A DNA stretch of 43,568 bases from Polyangiaceae bacterium (GCA_013361525.1 JABFXY010000203.1:1-43568), one strand, 5' to 3'; numbered from the stretch's first letter, positions 8,513 through 18,000 are shown. Numbers and translations are program-made. The notes: generated by a model not told the origin, from the sequence alone.

Positions 8513-8665
8513 GTTCTACTCCTTTGGTTCACTTTCAGATCCGCGGGCGGCCTCTTCGAGCGGGGACGCTCGAAACGGCGGACGCCGCACGGGTAGAGGT
8601 CTCTCGCGAGCGAGGTTTTCTCGCACCGGATGCTCAGGTGAAGTTGCATCCGGCGTGCCGACTCG

Positions 8666-9073
8666 TCAGAGGAGCGGCTCGTCGGTGATGACGGCGCAAT
8701 TCTCCTTGCACTCCGTAATTTCGATGAGCTCACACGTCAGATCGGTGAGGCACGTCGCGCATCGATCGACCTGAAACTCGTAATTGAGACTTCGATCGGC
8801 GCCGTCGTAACAACGTCGCTCGCAGGCGGCCGTATTGTAATTTGCGTCGAAACATTCGCTGTAACGGTCGCAAATCTCGACGCAATCTTGTTCGTTGTCC
8901 TCGGCCTCCTCTTTTCGGCGACAACCAATCACGGACAACGCGCCGAGGACGAAGACGGTGGCCGCCGCGGCACGCGCAGAACCGCGCGATTTCGGCCGCA
9001 AACGCGCCCGAGACTGTACGGTAGGCTCCGCCCGCCCCCTGCCCGCGTGCGGGGTCGATACCCAATCGGTCAT
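8666..9073 (-). CDS. cysteine-rich lipoprotein
   Basis: This 135-residue predicted lipoprotein has a long basic n-region, a hydrophobic run (AAAATVFVLGALSVIGC) and a lipobox-like LSVIGC. After the acylated cysteine come a charged linker and a compact acidic region with ten cysteines, some in CxxxC and CxxC spacing, suggesting about five disulfides in an exported domain. The start is uncertain: MTDWVST at 9073 was chosen, but the n-region of about 40 residues is longer than normal. No family was recognised. It is on the same strand as the DUF1328 gene, with a 153-base gap holding two hairpins (8555-8574, 8626-8652). Confidence 0.68.
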   Translation of the reverse strand: MTDWVSTPHAGRGRAEPTVQSRARLRPKSRGSARAAAATVFVLGALSVIGCRRKEEAEDNEQDCVEICDRYSECFDANYNTAACERRCYDGADRSLNYEFQVDRCATCLTDLTCELIEITECKENCAVITDEPLL

Positions 9074-9233
9074 GCTCGTCCGGCTTCGCACGCAATGTAC
9101 CAAAGCGTGAAATCCGCGAGACTTGGAGGATCGAACTTCGAATTAGCGATGCACCGAAGCGCTAATAAGGTTTATCGGCGCGCACGACGGTAGCAAACGG
9201 GGCGTTCGGCCCCACGCGCCACCCAGCGTGCGA

Positions 9234-10598
9234 TCAATCGCGTCGCTTCGGGGGCGCTGGCGGCTGGCCGGTGGGGCGCTTCGTGCCGGCCGGAGGCGGC
9301 GGCGTTCGCGGGGGCGGCGTGCGAGCCGGAGGCGGCGTTCGCGGCGGCGGCGACGTTCGCGGGGGCGGCGACGACGGCTCCTTCGTGTTCGTGTCGAACA
9401 CTTCGTCGAGCGCGCGGTGCCAAGCCTCGATGTTCGAGTCGCGCCCGAACGGGTTCGCGGGGAGCGACGCGGCACGAGCCCGAGCCTCGGCGGTCGCCTT
9501 TGCCTGCGCCGCCTGCTTGCGCGCGCGCGCCGTGGCGGCGGCTTGGGAGACGCTGCTCGGCACGGGCATCTCGGGGATGGTGTCGGCCTCGGATTTCGAG
9601 ATGCGCTCGACGTGCTGCCGTTCGAGGCGCTCGTCGTTCTCGTCGCGAGGTCGCTTGGGCGGGCGGGCGGGTGAAGACTTACCGACGATGACGGTTCGCT
9701 GAGGCGTCGACGACACGGTGAGCGCCGGCACCGTGCTGCTCGATTTCGCGTCGAAGGTTCGCTTCGCCGCCATCGGATTTTCGGTGAAAGGCAGCGTGTG
9801 CCGATCGATCGGATCGAGCTCCTCCGGCGGGAGATCGGGCATCGAAGCGAGCGAGACCCGGACGTCGGGGATGCTCGACTTCGGGTCACCTTCGGGAACG
9901 ACGGAGCGCTCGATCTCCGCGACCGTGTGGCGGCCTATCGCCGCCATTCCATAGACGATGTCGGGGGAATCCGCGTCGACCTCGATCGCCGCGAGCGTCG
10001 CGTGTCCGAGGGGTGCCTCGGTGATCGTGATCTCCGGCGGCGGCTCGGCAGGGCGCGGCGCAGGTCGATGCGGAGATAAGAACGGTGCTGTGCCCATCCG
10101 CTGGGGGCGCTCGGCGGGCTCGTCGTCGAAGTCCAGGGAGTGGCTGCCCGTCTTGCGTCGCGTCGTACTCGCGGAGCTCTTGGGGTTCGGCGGCTTGCCC
10201 TTCAGCCCACGTCGTCGCAAGCGGCGCTGGCCCTCCGCATCGAGCAGCTCGTCGAGCTCGGTCAGCGCCTGGGCGACGGCAGGTCCGACGCGGTTTTGCT
10301 GGACGTACGTCGCCATCACGACGCAGACGATCGCTTCGTCCCGCGCGGCGACGTACACGTCGACGGGCGCGGCGCCGCCGAAGGGCACGAGATCCTCCCG
10401 CGGGATCTCCATGTGCGAAAACGCGCGCTTGGTTTGTAAGAGCTGCTCGGCGAGGCGGACGATCTTCTGTCGCCCGGCCTCGGGCATGTCTTGCGGCGCG
10501 TTGCGCGTCACCAGGCGCCCGCGGCGGGTCAGGACGAATGCGAAATCGGCGTCGGCGTCGAAACGGACCCGGTCGACGATGTCATCAAGACCCGCCAC
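9234..10598 (-). CDS. Roadblock/LC7-like domain protein with long Pro-rich tail
   Basis: This 454-residue protein has two parts. The N-terminal 125 residues form a compact alpha/beta unit beginning LDDIVDRVRFDADADFAFV, then LTRRGRLVTRN and later VDVYVAARDEAIVCVVM. The pattern resembles Roadblock/LC7 domains, which in myxobacteria work with small GTPases, but this assignment is tentative. The rest is probably disordered: Ser/Pro/Arg-rich, then an Ala/Lys helix, then a tail of RTPPP-type repeats encoded by a GC-rich imperfect repeat at about 9271-9375. The start is GTG with AGGA ten bases upstream. It begins 15 bases after the end of proS on the same strand, so it is probably co-transcribed. 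Confidence 0.72.
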   Translation of the reverse strand: MAGLDDIVDRVRFDADADFAFVLTRRGRLVTRNAPQDMPEAGRQKIVRLAEQLLQTKRAFSHMEIPREDLVPFGGAAPVDVYVAARDEAIVCVVMATYVQQNRVGPAVAQALTELDELLDAEGQRRLRRRGLKGKPPNPKSSASTTRRKTGSHSLDFDDEPAERPQRMGTAPFLSPHRPAPRPAEPPPEITITEAPLGHATLAAIEVDADSPDIVYGMAAIGRHTVAEIERSVVPEGDPKSSIPDVRVSLASMPDLPPEELDPIDRHTLPFTENPMAAKRTFDAKSSSTVPALTVSSTPQRTVIVGKSSPARPPKRPRDENDERLERQHVERISKSEADTIPEMPVPSSVSQAAATARARKQAAQAKATAEARARAASLPANPFGRDSNIEAWHRALDEVFDTNTKEPSSPPPRTSPPPRTPPPARTPPPRTPPPPAGTKRPTGQPPAPPKRRD

Positions 10599-10613
10599 GA
10601 ATCGGTCATCCTA

Positions 10614-12200
10614 TCAGTAAGACTTCGCGAACAGTGCGAACTTCTCTGCCGGGGCGCCCGTGAAGATGCACCGAGCATCCTTCAAGGCCGGACCACCATC
10701 GGGGATTTGGTCCGGAATGTTGCGCACCGTCACCTTCAGCTTCTCTCGTAGCTCGGTCTCGACCTCCGCGCCGGCAGAGAACGGACACAGGGCGAAACCG
10801 CCGTGGATCTCCGGTCGTTCGTCCGCCCCGACCATCTTCACGCTCTTCGGCGTGAAGAAGTCCTCGAACTCGGCGCGGCTCGAGACCCATCGCGTGTGCT
10901 CCTTCCGGAAGGCGAGCGCGCGCTGATAGAGCCCGTTCTGGATGTCGTCGAGGATCGTGGCCACCGTCTCTTCGAGCTCGACCCGCGGCATCGACACCTT
11001 GTCGCGCGACCCTCGGTCGCGACGGCTGAGCATCAGACTGCCGGACTCGACGTCGCGCGGTCCGATCTCGACACGCAGCGGGACGCCGCGCTTGATCCAT
11101 TCCCAGTTCTTCTCGCCGCCGCGGATATCGCGCTCGTCGATCTCCACCTGCACGTAGCGGCCGTGGTAGCTGACGGTACGCAGCTCGGCGGCGAGCGCGT
11201 GCACGTACTCCATGACCTTGGCCTTGGTGTCGTCGCCGCGCACGACCGGGAGGATGACGACGTGCGCCGGTGCGAGGCGCGGCGGGATCACCATTCCGTC
11301 GTCGTCGGCGTGGGTCATGATGAGACCGCCGACGAGACGCGTCGACACGCCCCACGACGTCGTCCACGCGAGCTCTTCCGTCTCTTGTTTCGTGTGGAAG
11401 CGGATGCCGCTCGCCTTGGCGAAGTTCTGCCCGAGAAAATGCGACGTCCCGGCCTGGAGCGCTTTGCGATCCTGCATCATCGCCTCGATCGAGTAGGTGT
11501 CGACCGCGCCCGGGAACCGCTCGCTGTCGGTTTTTCTGCCCTTGTAGACGGGCATCGCCATGAAGTCCTGCGCGAAGGTCGCGTAGACCTCGAGCATGCG
11601 CAGCGTCTCTTCCACGGCCTCTTCACTCGAGGCGTGCGCCGTGTGCCCCTCTTGCCAGAGGAACTCGGCGGTGCGGAGGAACAAGCGCGTTCGCATCTCC
11701 CAACGCACGACGTTCGCCCATTGATTGATGAGGAGCGGCAGGTCTCGGTAGCTCTTTACCCACTGGGCGAAGCTCGCGCCGATGATCGTCTCGCTGGTCG
11801 GGCGGACGACGAGCGGCTCCTCGAGCTTGGCCTTCGGATCCGGGACGAGCCCGCCGTCGGGACCTGCGACGAGGCGGTGGTGCGTGACGATCGCGCACTC
11901 TTTCGCGAAGCCCTCGACGTGCTCGGCTTCTTTCTCGAGGAACGACTTCGGGATGAAGAGCGGGAAGTACGCGTTCTTGTGGCCGGTCGCCTTGAACATC
12001 GTGTCGAGCTCGGCCTGGATCCGCTCCCAGAGCGCGTAGCCCCACGGCTTGATGACCATGCACCCGCGAACGGCCGACGTCTCCGCGAGGTCGGCTGCGC
12101 GGACGACCTGCTGGTACCACTCGGCGTAGTCGTCGGCGCGGGTCGGCTTGATCGCCGTGTCGGTCTTCGCCGCGTTGCCCTTCGATTCCCCTTTTGACAC
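10614..12200 (-). CDS. proS: prolyl-tRNA synthetase, archaeal/eukaryotic-like type
   Basis: This 528-residue enzyme charges tRNA-Pro with proline. Class II motifs are present: motif 2 region LINQWANVVRWEMRTRLFLR with LWQEGHTAHAS, the RPTSETII proline-site motif and a motif 3 region with VGGLIMTHADDDGMVIPP. It lacks the bacterial editing insertion and ends in the C-terminal Tyr (FAKSY), as in the Thermus/archaeal class. The C-terminal region keeps only CP and CIFTG cysteines, so zinc binding is doubtful. GTG was chosen as start because AGGAGG lies five bases upstream; an extra 13 codons upstream are open but unsupported. Confidence 0.95.
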   Translation of the reverse strand: MSKGESKGNAAKTDTAIKPTRADDYAEWYQQVVRAADLAETSAVRGCMVIKPWGYALWERIQAELDTMFKATGHKNAYFPLFIPKSFLEKEAEHVEGFAKECAIVTHHRLVAGPDGGLVPDPKAKLEEPLVVRPTSETIIGASFAQWVKSYRDLPLLINQWANVVRWEMRTRLFLRTAEFLWQEGHTAHASSEEAVEETLRMLEVYATFAQDFMAMPVYKGRKTDSERFPGAVDTYSIEAMMQDRKALQAGTSHFLGQNFAKASGIRFHTKQETEELAWTTSWGVSTRLVGGLIMTHADDDGMVIPPRLAPAHVVILPVVRGDDTKAKVMEYVHALAAELRTVSYHGRYVQVEIDERDIRGGEKNWEWIKRGVPLRVEIGPRDVESGSLMLSRRDRGSRDKVSMPRVELEETVATILDDIQNGLYQRALAFRKEHTRWVSSRAEFEDFFTPKSVKMVGADERPEIHGGFALCPFSAGAEVETELREKLKVTVRNIPDQIPDGGPALKDARCIFTGAPAEKFALFAKSY

Positions 12201-12298
12201 TTCTTCCTCCTGTTCGAGCGTCCGGCCGGCGCGTGTCACCCGGCTCTATGGATGGGTCGCTCGGCAAGGCGAGCGAATAACACGGGCTCGCATCGACC

Positions 12299-13072
12299 TC
12301 ACGTGGGAGGTGCAACGTGCGAGCCGAGCGCACGCGCAATCTGCTCGAGCGCACCGCTGAGAACACGGCCCATGCTCTCGACACCCGACGCCGTCGCGAT
12401 CAGGTCCTGACGGACCTCCACCAGCACGCCCAGCCTGTTCGCGCGCTCTGCATGCACCGGAATGCCGTAATCCGAGCCGTCGGTGACGCGGTAAGGCTCG
12501 TTGTCTCCGAGGACCAGATCAGGGTTCGTCGAGAGCGTCTCGAGGAGGAGCGACGCGAGCCTTCGGTCTCGGCCGTACATCACGCCGATGTGCCACGGGC
12601 GATCCTTGCCGTAGAGCGACGGCGTGAAGCTGTGCATGCTGAGGATCGCGCTCGGGGAGGAGCGCTCGGCGAGCATGCGCTCGATGGTGCGGTGATACGG
12701 CAGGAATATCTCGTCGGCGCGCGCACGTTTCGCGGCGTCGTCGAGGCTCGCGTTCCCCGGCACCTCGATCTCGCACGTGACCGCGGGGATGCTCGTCGAC
12801 GCTTCGAGCGGCCGGTTGTTGTCGATCACGAGCCGCGAATAGTTGGCCGCGACGAGGGGCGCGTCGAGCTCACGCGAGAGCAGGCGCGACAGCTCCAGCG
12901 CCCCGATGTCCCACGCGATGTGCTCCTCGAGACGGTGCGGCGCGAGCCCGAGATCGCCGACGGCGCGCGGCAAACGGTTCGACGCGTGGTCGCACAGGAT
13001 GAAGAACGGCGACGTTCCTCGAGGGTTCACGACCTCGAACGGTGCAGGCTCGTCGGGCAGAAGAAGTGGCAT
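12299..13072 (-). CDS. N-formylglutamate amidohydrolase family protein
   Basis: This 257-residue protein matches the N-formylglutamate amidohydrolase family: FFILCDHASNRLP near the N terminus, AWDIGALELSRLL, VDNNRP-type segment LVIDNNRPL, AILSMHSFTP and the C-terminal VLVEVRQDLI. The His, Asp and Glu of these motifs are the likely metal ligands. Family members deformylate N-formylglutamate in histidine breakdown; no hut genes lie nearby, so the substrate here is open. The ATG at 13072 was preferred to a TTG three codons earlier because AGGA spacing suits it. It is divergent from the FAD oxidoreductase gene. Confidence 0.85.
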   Translation of the reverse strand: MPLLLPDEPAPFEVVNPRGTSPFFILCDHASNRLPRAVGDLGLAPHRLEEHIAWDIGALELSRLLSRELDAPLVAANYSRLVIDNNRPLEASTSIPAVTCEIEVPGNASLDDAAKRARADEIFLPYHRTIERMLAERSSPSAILSMHSFTPSLYGKDRPWHIGVMYGRDRRLASLLLETLSTNPDLVLGDNEPYRVTDGSDYGIPVHAERANRLGVLVEVRQDLIATASGVESMGRVLSGALEQIARALGSHVAPPT

Positions 13073-13132
13073 GGTGCCCAATCCTGAAGGCTCGAGTGCG
13101 CCGTCGCACCATCAATTTTCAGAGAAGAGGGG

Positions 13133-13226
13133 TCGCCAAGGGCGCCAAGGGCAGAAAGAGGAAGAGGAGGGGATTTCCCATTTTCTCTCGCTCGTCTGCC
13201 TCCTCTGCACTTGGCGCTCTTGGCGA
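13133..13226. repeat. long imperfect inverted repeat in the divergent intergenic region
   Basis: A 17-base arm at 13133-13149 pairs with 13210-13226 at 16 of 17 positions. Each arm is itself a doubled GCCAAG/CTTGGC unit. Complementarity continues imperfectly inward (purine-rich 13150-13170 against pyrimidine-rich 13190-13209) and outward, so nearly the whole 197-base intergenic region folds as one hairpin. It lies between divergent genes and so is not an obvious terminator. Confidence 0.65.
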
Positions 13227-13269
13227 GTTTCTCGTTCTTCGGAAACGCGTCGGTGCTAGGCACGGGCGC

Positions 13270-14775
13270 GTGCCGGATATCGTCGTCGTCGGTTCGGGTC
13301 CCAACGGTCTCGTCGCTGCCTGCGTCCTCGCGCGCGCCGGCCTCGAGGTCGTCGTCGTCGAAGCGAAGCCCCATCCGGGAGGAGCGGCACGCACGACCGA
13401 AAAGACGTTGCCGGGATTTTTGCACGACGTCGGCGCGGGCTTCTTTCCGTTCGGCACGTTGAGCCCTGCGTTCAAGGACCTCGATCTTCCCGGCGCGGGG
13501 CTCGAGCTTCTTTGGGCGCCGATCGACAGCGCTCACCCGGCGCGTGACGGAAGCTGCGGCGTGATCGGTCGCGACGTGGATCGCTGCGCCGAGATGCTCG
13601 GAAAAGACGGGAAAGCGTTCACGGATTGGGCGCGGTGGTGGGCCGAGGTCGAGCCGAGCCTTCTGCCCGCGCTCCTCGCGACGCCGCCCGCCGTGCGCGA
13701 AATGGCGAAGGTCTCGCCGCTGGTGCTCGCGAAGTTCGCGCGCCTCGCAGCGATGAGCTGTCGCGGGCTCGCGGAGCATTTCTTCGAGACCGACGCGGCT
13801 CGACGCATCATCCCCGCGCTCGCGCTCCACACCGACGTCGCTCCGAGCGATCCGCTCGGCTCGCCGATCGGATTCATGCTCGCGGCGACGTCGACCACCG
13901 GCGGCTTCTCCGTACCTCGTGGCGGAGCGGGATCCATCACGCGCGCGCTCCTCGCCAGGCTCGCCGAGCTCGGTGGCCGCATCGAATACGGGGCGCGTGT
14001 TCGCAAGATCCGGATGGACGGAACGCGCGCGGTCGGTGTCGAGACGGTTCGCGGTCCCATCGATGCGAAGGTTGCGGTCGTCGCCGACACCGCGGCGCCG
14101 ACGCTTTATCTCGAGCTTTTGCCGTCGCGGGTCGTGCCCGGGCAGGTCCTCGAGAAGATGCGGACGTTCAAGCGTGGCTTCGGGACGTTCAAAATGGATT
14201 GGGCGCTCGATGCTCCGGTGCCGTGGACGAGTGAGTCCTGTCGCGAAGCCGGCGTCGTGCACACCGGTGAAGACATCGACGACCTCGATCGATTCGCGAA
14301 GGAGATCCACGACGGCAAGATGCCGACCGATCCGTATCTCGTGATCGGCCAACAATCGCTGGTCGATTCTTCGCGCGCGCCGAAGGGCAAACACACGCTG
14401 TGGGCGTACTCGCGCGTGCCGAGCGAGCTCGATGGAAAGGCTTGGACCGCGGAGGCGAAGGCCACCTATGCCGCTCGGATCGAAAAGCGCATCGAGGAGC
14501 TCGCGCCCGGGTTCGGCGAGACGATCCTCGAGCGCGACGCATCGTCGCCGCAGGATCTTTTCGCGATGAACGAGAACCTGCTCGGCGGTGATCTCGGCGG
14601 CGGCACCGCGCAGATCACGAACCAAGTGATCCTGCGCCCGATGTTTCCCTATTACCGGTACCGAACGCCCATCAACGGCCTGTACCTCGGCTCGAGCTAC
14701 GCCCACCCGGGCGCGGGCGTGCACGGCATGTGCGGCTACAACGCGGCGAACGCAGTGCTCGAGGACGCGCGCTGA
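13270..14775 (+). CDS. FAD-dependent oxidoreductase, phytoene-desaturase-like (COG1233 type)
   Basis: This 501-residue flavoprotein opens with the dinucleotide-binding fold VVVGSGPNGLVAACVLARAG followed by VVVVEAKPHPGGAART, and ends with GLYLGSSYAHPGAGVHGMCG, the C-terminal FAD-contact motif of the phytoene desaturase/amine oxidase superfamily. Substrates of this subgroup are poorly known; no carotenoid genes are adjacent. The start is GTG, placed just before the fold; the upstream open frame runs through the intergenic inverted repeat and is not protein-like. The ribosome binding site is weak. It converges with transketolase across a terminator that overlaps its stop codon. Confidence 0.85.
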   Translation: MPDIVVVGSGPNGLVAACVLARAGLEVVVVEAKPHPGGAARTTEKTLPGFLHDVGAGFFPFGTLSPAFKDLDLPGAGLELLWAPIDSAHPARDGSCGVIGRDVDRCAEMLGKDGKAFTDWARWWAEVEPSLLPALLATPPAVREMAKVSPLVLAKFARLAAMSCRGLAEHFFETDAARRIIPALALHTDVAPSDPLGSPIGFMLAATSTTGGFSVPRGGAGSITRALLARLAELGGRIEYGARVRKIRMDGTRAVGVETVRGPIDAKVAVVADTAAPTLYLELLPSRVVPGQVLEKMRTFKRGFGTFKMDWALDAPVPWTSESCREAGVVHTGEDIDDLDRFAKEIHDGKMPTDPYLVIGQQSLVDSSRAPKGKHTLWAYSRVPSELDGKAWTAEAKATYAARIEKRIEELAPGFGETILERDASSPQDLFAMNENLLGGDLGGGTAQITNQVILRPMFPYYRYRTPINGLYLGSSYAHPGAGVHGMCGYNAANAVLEDAR

Positions 14776-14795
14776 CGCCCTCGAGCACGCGGTTT
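14755..14795. terminator. terminator hairpin overlapping the oxidoreductase stop codon
   Basis: GTGCTCGAGG (14755-14764) pairs perfectly with CCTCGAGCAC (14779-14788); the stop TGA is in the loop and GCGGTTTT follows. It sits in the 27-base gap between convergent genes and includes the last codons of the oxidoreductase gene. Confidence 0.6.
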
Positions 14796-14802
14796 TCGCC
14801 GA

Positions 14803-16821
14803 TCAGGCTTGGCTGAGCGGGTCGTCGGAGCCGCGTCGCCAAGCGCGAATCGTGGCCGCGATCGCTTCCGGAACGAAGCCGATCTCCTTGGCGATGACCT
14901 TCGCGGGTGCCGAGTGCCCGAAGTGGTCGTAGCCGATGACCAGACCACCCTCACCGACGATCGATCGCCACGGCGTGGAGACACCGAGCTCGATCGACAC
15001 GCGCGGCACGCCGGGCGGCAGGACCGCGTTGCGATAGCTCTCCGGCTGCCGGAGGAACGCTTCGAGGCACGGCATCGACACGACGCGGACACGCTCGCCC
15101 TTCGCGTCGAGGAGCGCCTTCGCGGCGACCGCGACGGAGACCTCGGACCCGGTGGCGACGACGACCATCGTGGGATCGGACGCGTCGGCGAGGACGTACC
15201 CGCCGTTGAGCATCGTGCGCGGATCCCAACCCGTGGGGCGCTCGAGCGAAGGCACGTTTTGGCGCGTGAGGGCCATCACCGTCGGGCCGTTGGTCCGCGT
15301 GAGCGCGTGCGTCCAAGCCGCCGCACACTCGATGCCGTCGGCGGGTCGCACGACGTCGACGTTCGGAATGAGACGCATCGACCAGACCTGCTCCACCGGT
15401 TGGTGCGTCGGGCCGTCCTCGCCGAGGTACAGGCTGTCGTGCGTGAAGACGAAGATGCTGTGGAAGCCCGAAAGCGCAGCGAGACGAATCGTCGGGCGCA
15501 TGTAGTCGGAGAACACCAGGAACGTCGAGCCGAACGGGATGAAGCCTTCCACCGCGGCGATGCCGTTCACGATCGCGCCCATGCCGTGCTCGCGAATGCC
15601 GAAATGGATGTTTCGGCCGATGTATTCGCCCTTTTTGATCGCGGGCGACCCTTCGATGTACGTCTTCGTCGACGGGTTGAGATCTGCCGAGCCGCCGACG
15701 AGCGAGGGGACCAGCGCCGCCGCCTTCTGCTCGATCGTGCCCGCCGTCACGCGCGTCGCCGCTTCCTTCTTCGGTGCGACCGCGAGCAGCTGGTCGAACA
15801 GGTTGTCGGGGACCTTGCGTGCGAGGAGCGCTTGCAGCGAAGCCGCGCCGGCTGCGTCCTGCTTGGCGAAATCCTCCATCGTCTTCTCCCACGCCTCGCG
15901 CACCGCGCGACCTTCCGCGGCGCGCGCCTTGAAGAGCTCGTACACCTCGGCCGGGACGTAGAACGTGGGCTCGAGCGGCCAGCCGAGCTTCTCTTTCGTT
16001 CCCTTGACCTCGGCGGCGCCGAGCGGCTCGCCGTGCGCCTTGTGCGAGTCTTGTTTCGTCGGCGTGCCGATGCCGATGTGCGTGCGCGCGATGATGAGCT
16101 TCGGCTTGCCTTGCAACGCGACCGCCTCGTCGAGCGCGCGGCGGATCTGGGCCGTGTCGTGCCCGTCGATCTTCCACGTCGCCCAGCCGTACGACTCGTA
16201 GCGCTTCGCGACGTCTTCGCTGAAGGCGAGATCCGTCTCGCCGTCGATCGTGATCTTGTTGTCGTCGTAGAAGAAGATCAGGTTGTCGACGCCGAGGTGG
16301 CCCGCGATGCTCGACGCCTCGGACGACACGCCCTCCATCAGGTCTCCGTCGGAGCAGATGCCGAAGACGCGCGCGCCGACGAGCCCCGGGCGGTTGACGC
16401 GCGCCGCGCGCATCTTGAGCGCGAGCGCCATCCCGACGCCGTTCGAGATGCCTTGGCCGAGCGGACCGGTCGTGGTCTCGACACCGTCGGTGAGGTGCGC
16501 CTCGGGGTGACCGGGCGTCTTCGAGCCCCACTGCCGGAACTGCTTCAAATCATCGAGGCTGAGGTCGTAGCCCGAGAGATGAAGCATCGAGTAGAGGAGC
16601 ATCGACGCATGCCCACACGAGAGCACGAAGCGATCACGATCGACCCACTTCGGACGCGACGGGTCATAGCGAAGGTGTCGCAGCCAGATCTCGAGGGTGA
16701 TCTGCGCGAGCGCCATCGGCGTGCCCGGGTGGCCGCTCTGGGCCTTCTCGACGCCGTCGACGGAGAGCATTCGAACCGTGGCGACAGCCTTGTTCAAAAG
16801 TTCGGGATCCTGCGCGGTCAT
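14803..16821 (-). CDS. tkt: transketolase
   Basis: This 672-residue thiamine diphosphate enzyme transfers two-carbon ketol units in the pentose phosphate pathway. Typical features are VEKAQSGHPGTPMALA near residue 25, RDRFVLSCGHAS, GPLGQGISNGVGMA, the ThDP motif GDGDLMEGVSSEA-like ICSDGDLMEG...FFYDDNKITIDG, then FGIREHGMGAI and THDSLYLGEDGPTHQPVEQ in the pyrimidine domain. Length and motifs are complete. The start is the ATG at 16821. The next gene upstream on the same strand ends 93 bases away, so joint transcription with the amidotransferase is possible but not shown. Confidence 0.97.
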   Translation of the reverse strand: MTAQDPELLNKAVATVRMLSVDGVEKAQSGHPGTPMALAQITLEIWLRHLRYDPSRPKWVDRDRFVLSCGHASMLLYSMLHLSGYDLSLDDLKQFRQWGSKTPGHPEAHLTDGVETTTGPLGQGISNGVGMALALKMRAARVNRPGLVGARVFGICSDGDLMEGVSSEASSIAGHLGVDNLIFFYDDNKITIDGETDLAFSEDVAKRYESYGWATWKIDGHDTAQIRRALDEAVALQGKPKLIIARTHIGIGTPTKQDSHKAHGEPLGAAEVKGTKEKLGWPLEPTFYVPAEVYELFKARAAEGRAVREAWEKTMEDFAKQDAAGAASLQALLARKVPDNLFDQLLAVAPKKEAATRVTAGTIEQKAAALVPSLVGGSADLNPSTKTYIEGSPAIKKGEYIGRNIHFGIREHGMGAIVNGIAAVEGFIPFGSTFLVFSDYMRPTIRLAALSGFHSIFVFTHDSLYLGEDGPTHQPVEQVWSMRLIPNVDVVRPADGIECAAAWTHALTRTNGPTVMALTRQNVPSLERPTGWDPRTMLNGGYVLADASDPTMVVVATGSEVSVAVAAKALLDAKGERVRVVSMPCLEAFLRQPESYRNAVLPPGVPRVSIELGVSTPWRSIVGEGGLVIGYDHFGHSAPAKVIAKEIGFVPEAIAATIRAWRRGSDDPLSQA

Positions 16822-16914
16822 AGCGCGCGTGAGTAGGCCATTGCGCGCGAGGTGGCAATCGCCGCCCCGAAGCGCGACGCGACAAAACCCGCGCTCGTCC
16901 GCGGTGGCGAAACG

Positions 16915-18000
16915 CTACAGGTTCGCGGCTTGGGCCGACGGCGCACGCGACGTCGGGCTCGGCTCGGAGGCCGTCGCCGCTTCACCTTGGAACGCGGCGA
17001 GGACGTCTTGCGCGCTCGGTGCCTCGATCGGCTCGTAGCCGCGCGCTGCCGCGAGGGTGTTGAAGCGACGCTGCAGGAAGCCGGGGATCACGAGCGCGAA
17101 CGTCCGCGCGAGGCGGTTCTTGTCGTCGAGCGTCCGCAGCATCGCCTGGTAGGTCTCCTCGCCGTAGGTGGCGCGGAATGCCGCGGCTTGCTCGGGGCGA
17201 GCGACCCAGCTCATGACGCCGGCGCGATCCGCCTCCGGGTGGAACTGGACCGCCTCGATGCCCGGGCCGAAGTCGAAGCCGAGCAGGCCCCTGCCCTTCG
17301 AGTGACCGTCGCGGCTCTCCTGGGCGAGCAGGCCGCCGCCGAGATCGGCGAGGCGCTTGTCGTTGGGGTTCACCGCTTCCCAGTTGCGATGCTCGAACGC
17401 GAACAGACGATCTTTGAACGCCGAGAGGAGCGGATGTTTTTGCCCGTAACCCGTCGTGTAGATCGGCATCACGCCGAACTTGCGGCTGTCCCGTGTGCTC
17501 ACGTCGGCGACGGCGAAGTGCCGGACGAGGAGCTCGAAGGTGTAGCAAACGGCGAAGAAGCTTCGCTGGTCCTCGTCGGTGCGGCGCGCTTCGTCGACCA
17601 TCCAGTTGGTGAAGGTCGTGAAGTCGTCGAACCAGGGCTGCGCGTCGCCGTCGTAGGGCGAGCCGGGACCCCCCGAGCCGATGTAGATGTCGCAGTCGCG
17701 CGGGATCGGTTGGTTCGTGTCGCGGGGCGACACCTCCGCGACCCGGCAGATGAGGCCGGGGTTCTGCGTGCGGACGCGATCGAAGAACGCCGTGACGATT
17801 CCCCGGAAGCAGCGCATCGCCTGGTTCACGTGGCCCGCGTTCATGTCGATCAAGCAGACCGACAGCTCGCGGTGTTTCGCGAAGGGCGACACGGAGGCAG
17901 GCGACCGCGTCATGGGCGGAGCGGTCGGCGCGCTGCTCGGTGTAGTACCGGGCGGCGAACCAGAGGCCTGGTCGTCGGGACTTTCGTTAGGGTGAGGCAT
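16915..18000 (-). CDS. class I glutamine amidotransferase-like protein
   Basis: This 361-residue protein has a Ser/Pro-rich leader of about 45 residues and then a class I amidotransferase fold: CLIDMN at 49-54, DIYIGSGGPGSPYD at 104-117, nucleophile region FFAVCYTFELL (C152), and AVQFHPEAD (H254, E256). The triad is intact, though the usual GxCxGxQ nucleophile elbow is changed to AVCYTFE. Members act as GMP-synthase-like glutaminases or peptidases; the acceptor here is unknown. About 100 extra C-terminal residues are helical and Ala-rich. The ATG at 18000 was chosen; its ribosome binding site is weak. It is divergent from murJ. Confidence 0.75.
   Translation of the reverse strand: MPHPNESPDDQASGSPPGTTPSSAPTAPPMTRSPASVSPFAKHRELSVCLIDMNAGHVNQAMRCFRGIVTAFFDRVRTQNPGLICRVAEVSPRDTNQPIPRDCDIYIGSGGPGSPYDGDAQPWFDDFTTFTNWMVDEARRTDEDQRSFFAVCYTFELLVRHFAVADVSTRDSRKFGVMPIYTTGYGQKHPLLSAFKDRLFAFEHRNWEAVNPNDKRLADLGGGLLAQESRDGHSKGRGLLGFDFGPGIEAVQFHPEADRAGVMSWVARPEQAAAFRATYGEETYQAMLRTLDDKNRLARTFALVIPGFLQRRFNTLAAARGYEPIEAPSAQDVLAAFQGEAATASEPSPTSRAPSAQAANL

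Noticed and set aside
9271..9375. GC-rich repeats as a possible array
   Set aside because: They encode the Pro-rich tail of a supported protein and have no unique spacers, so this is not a CRISPR.
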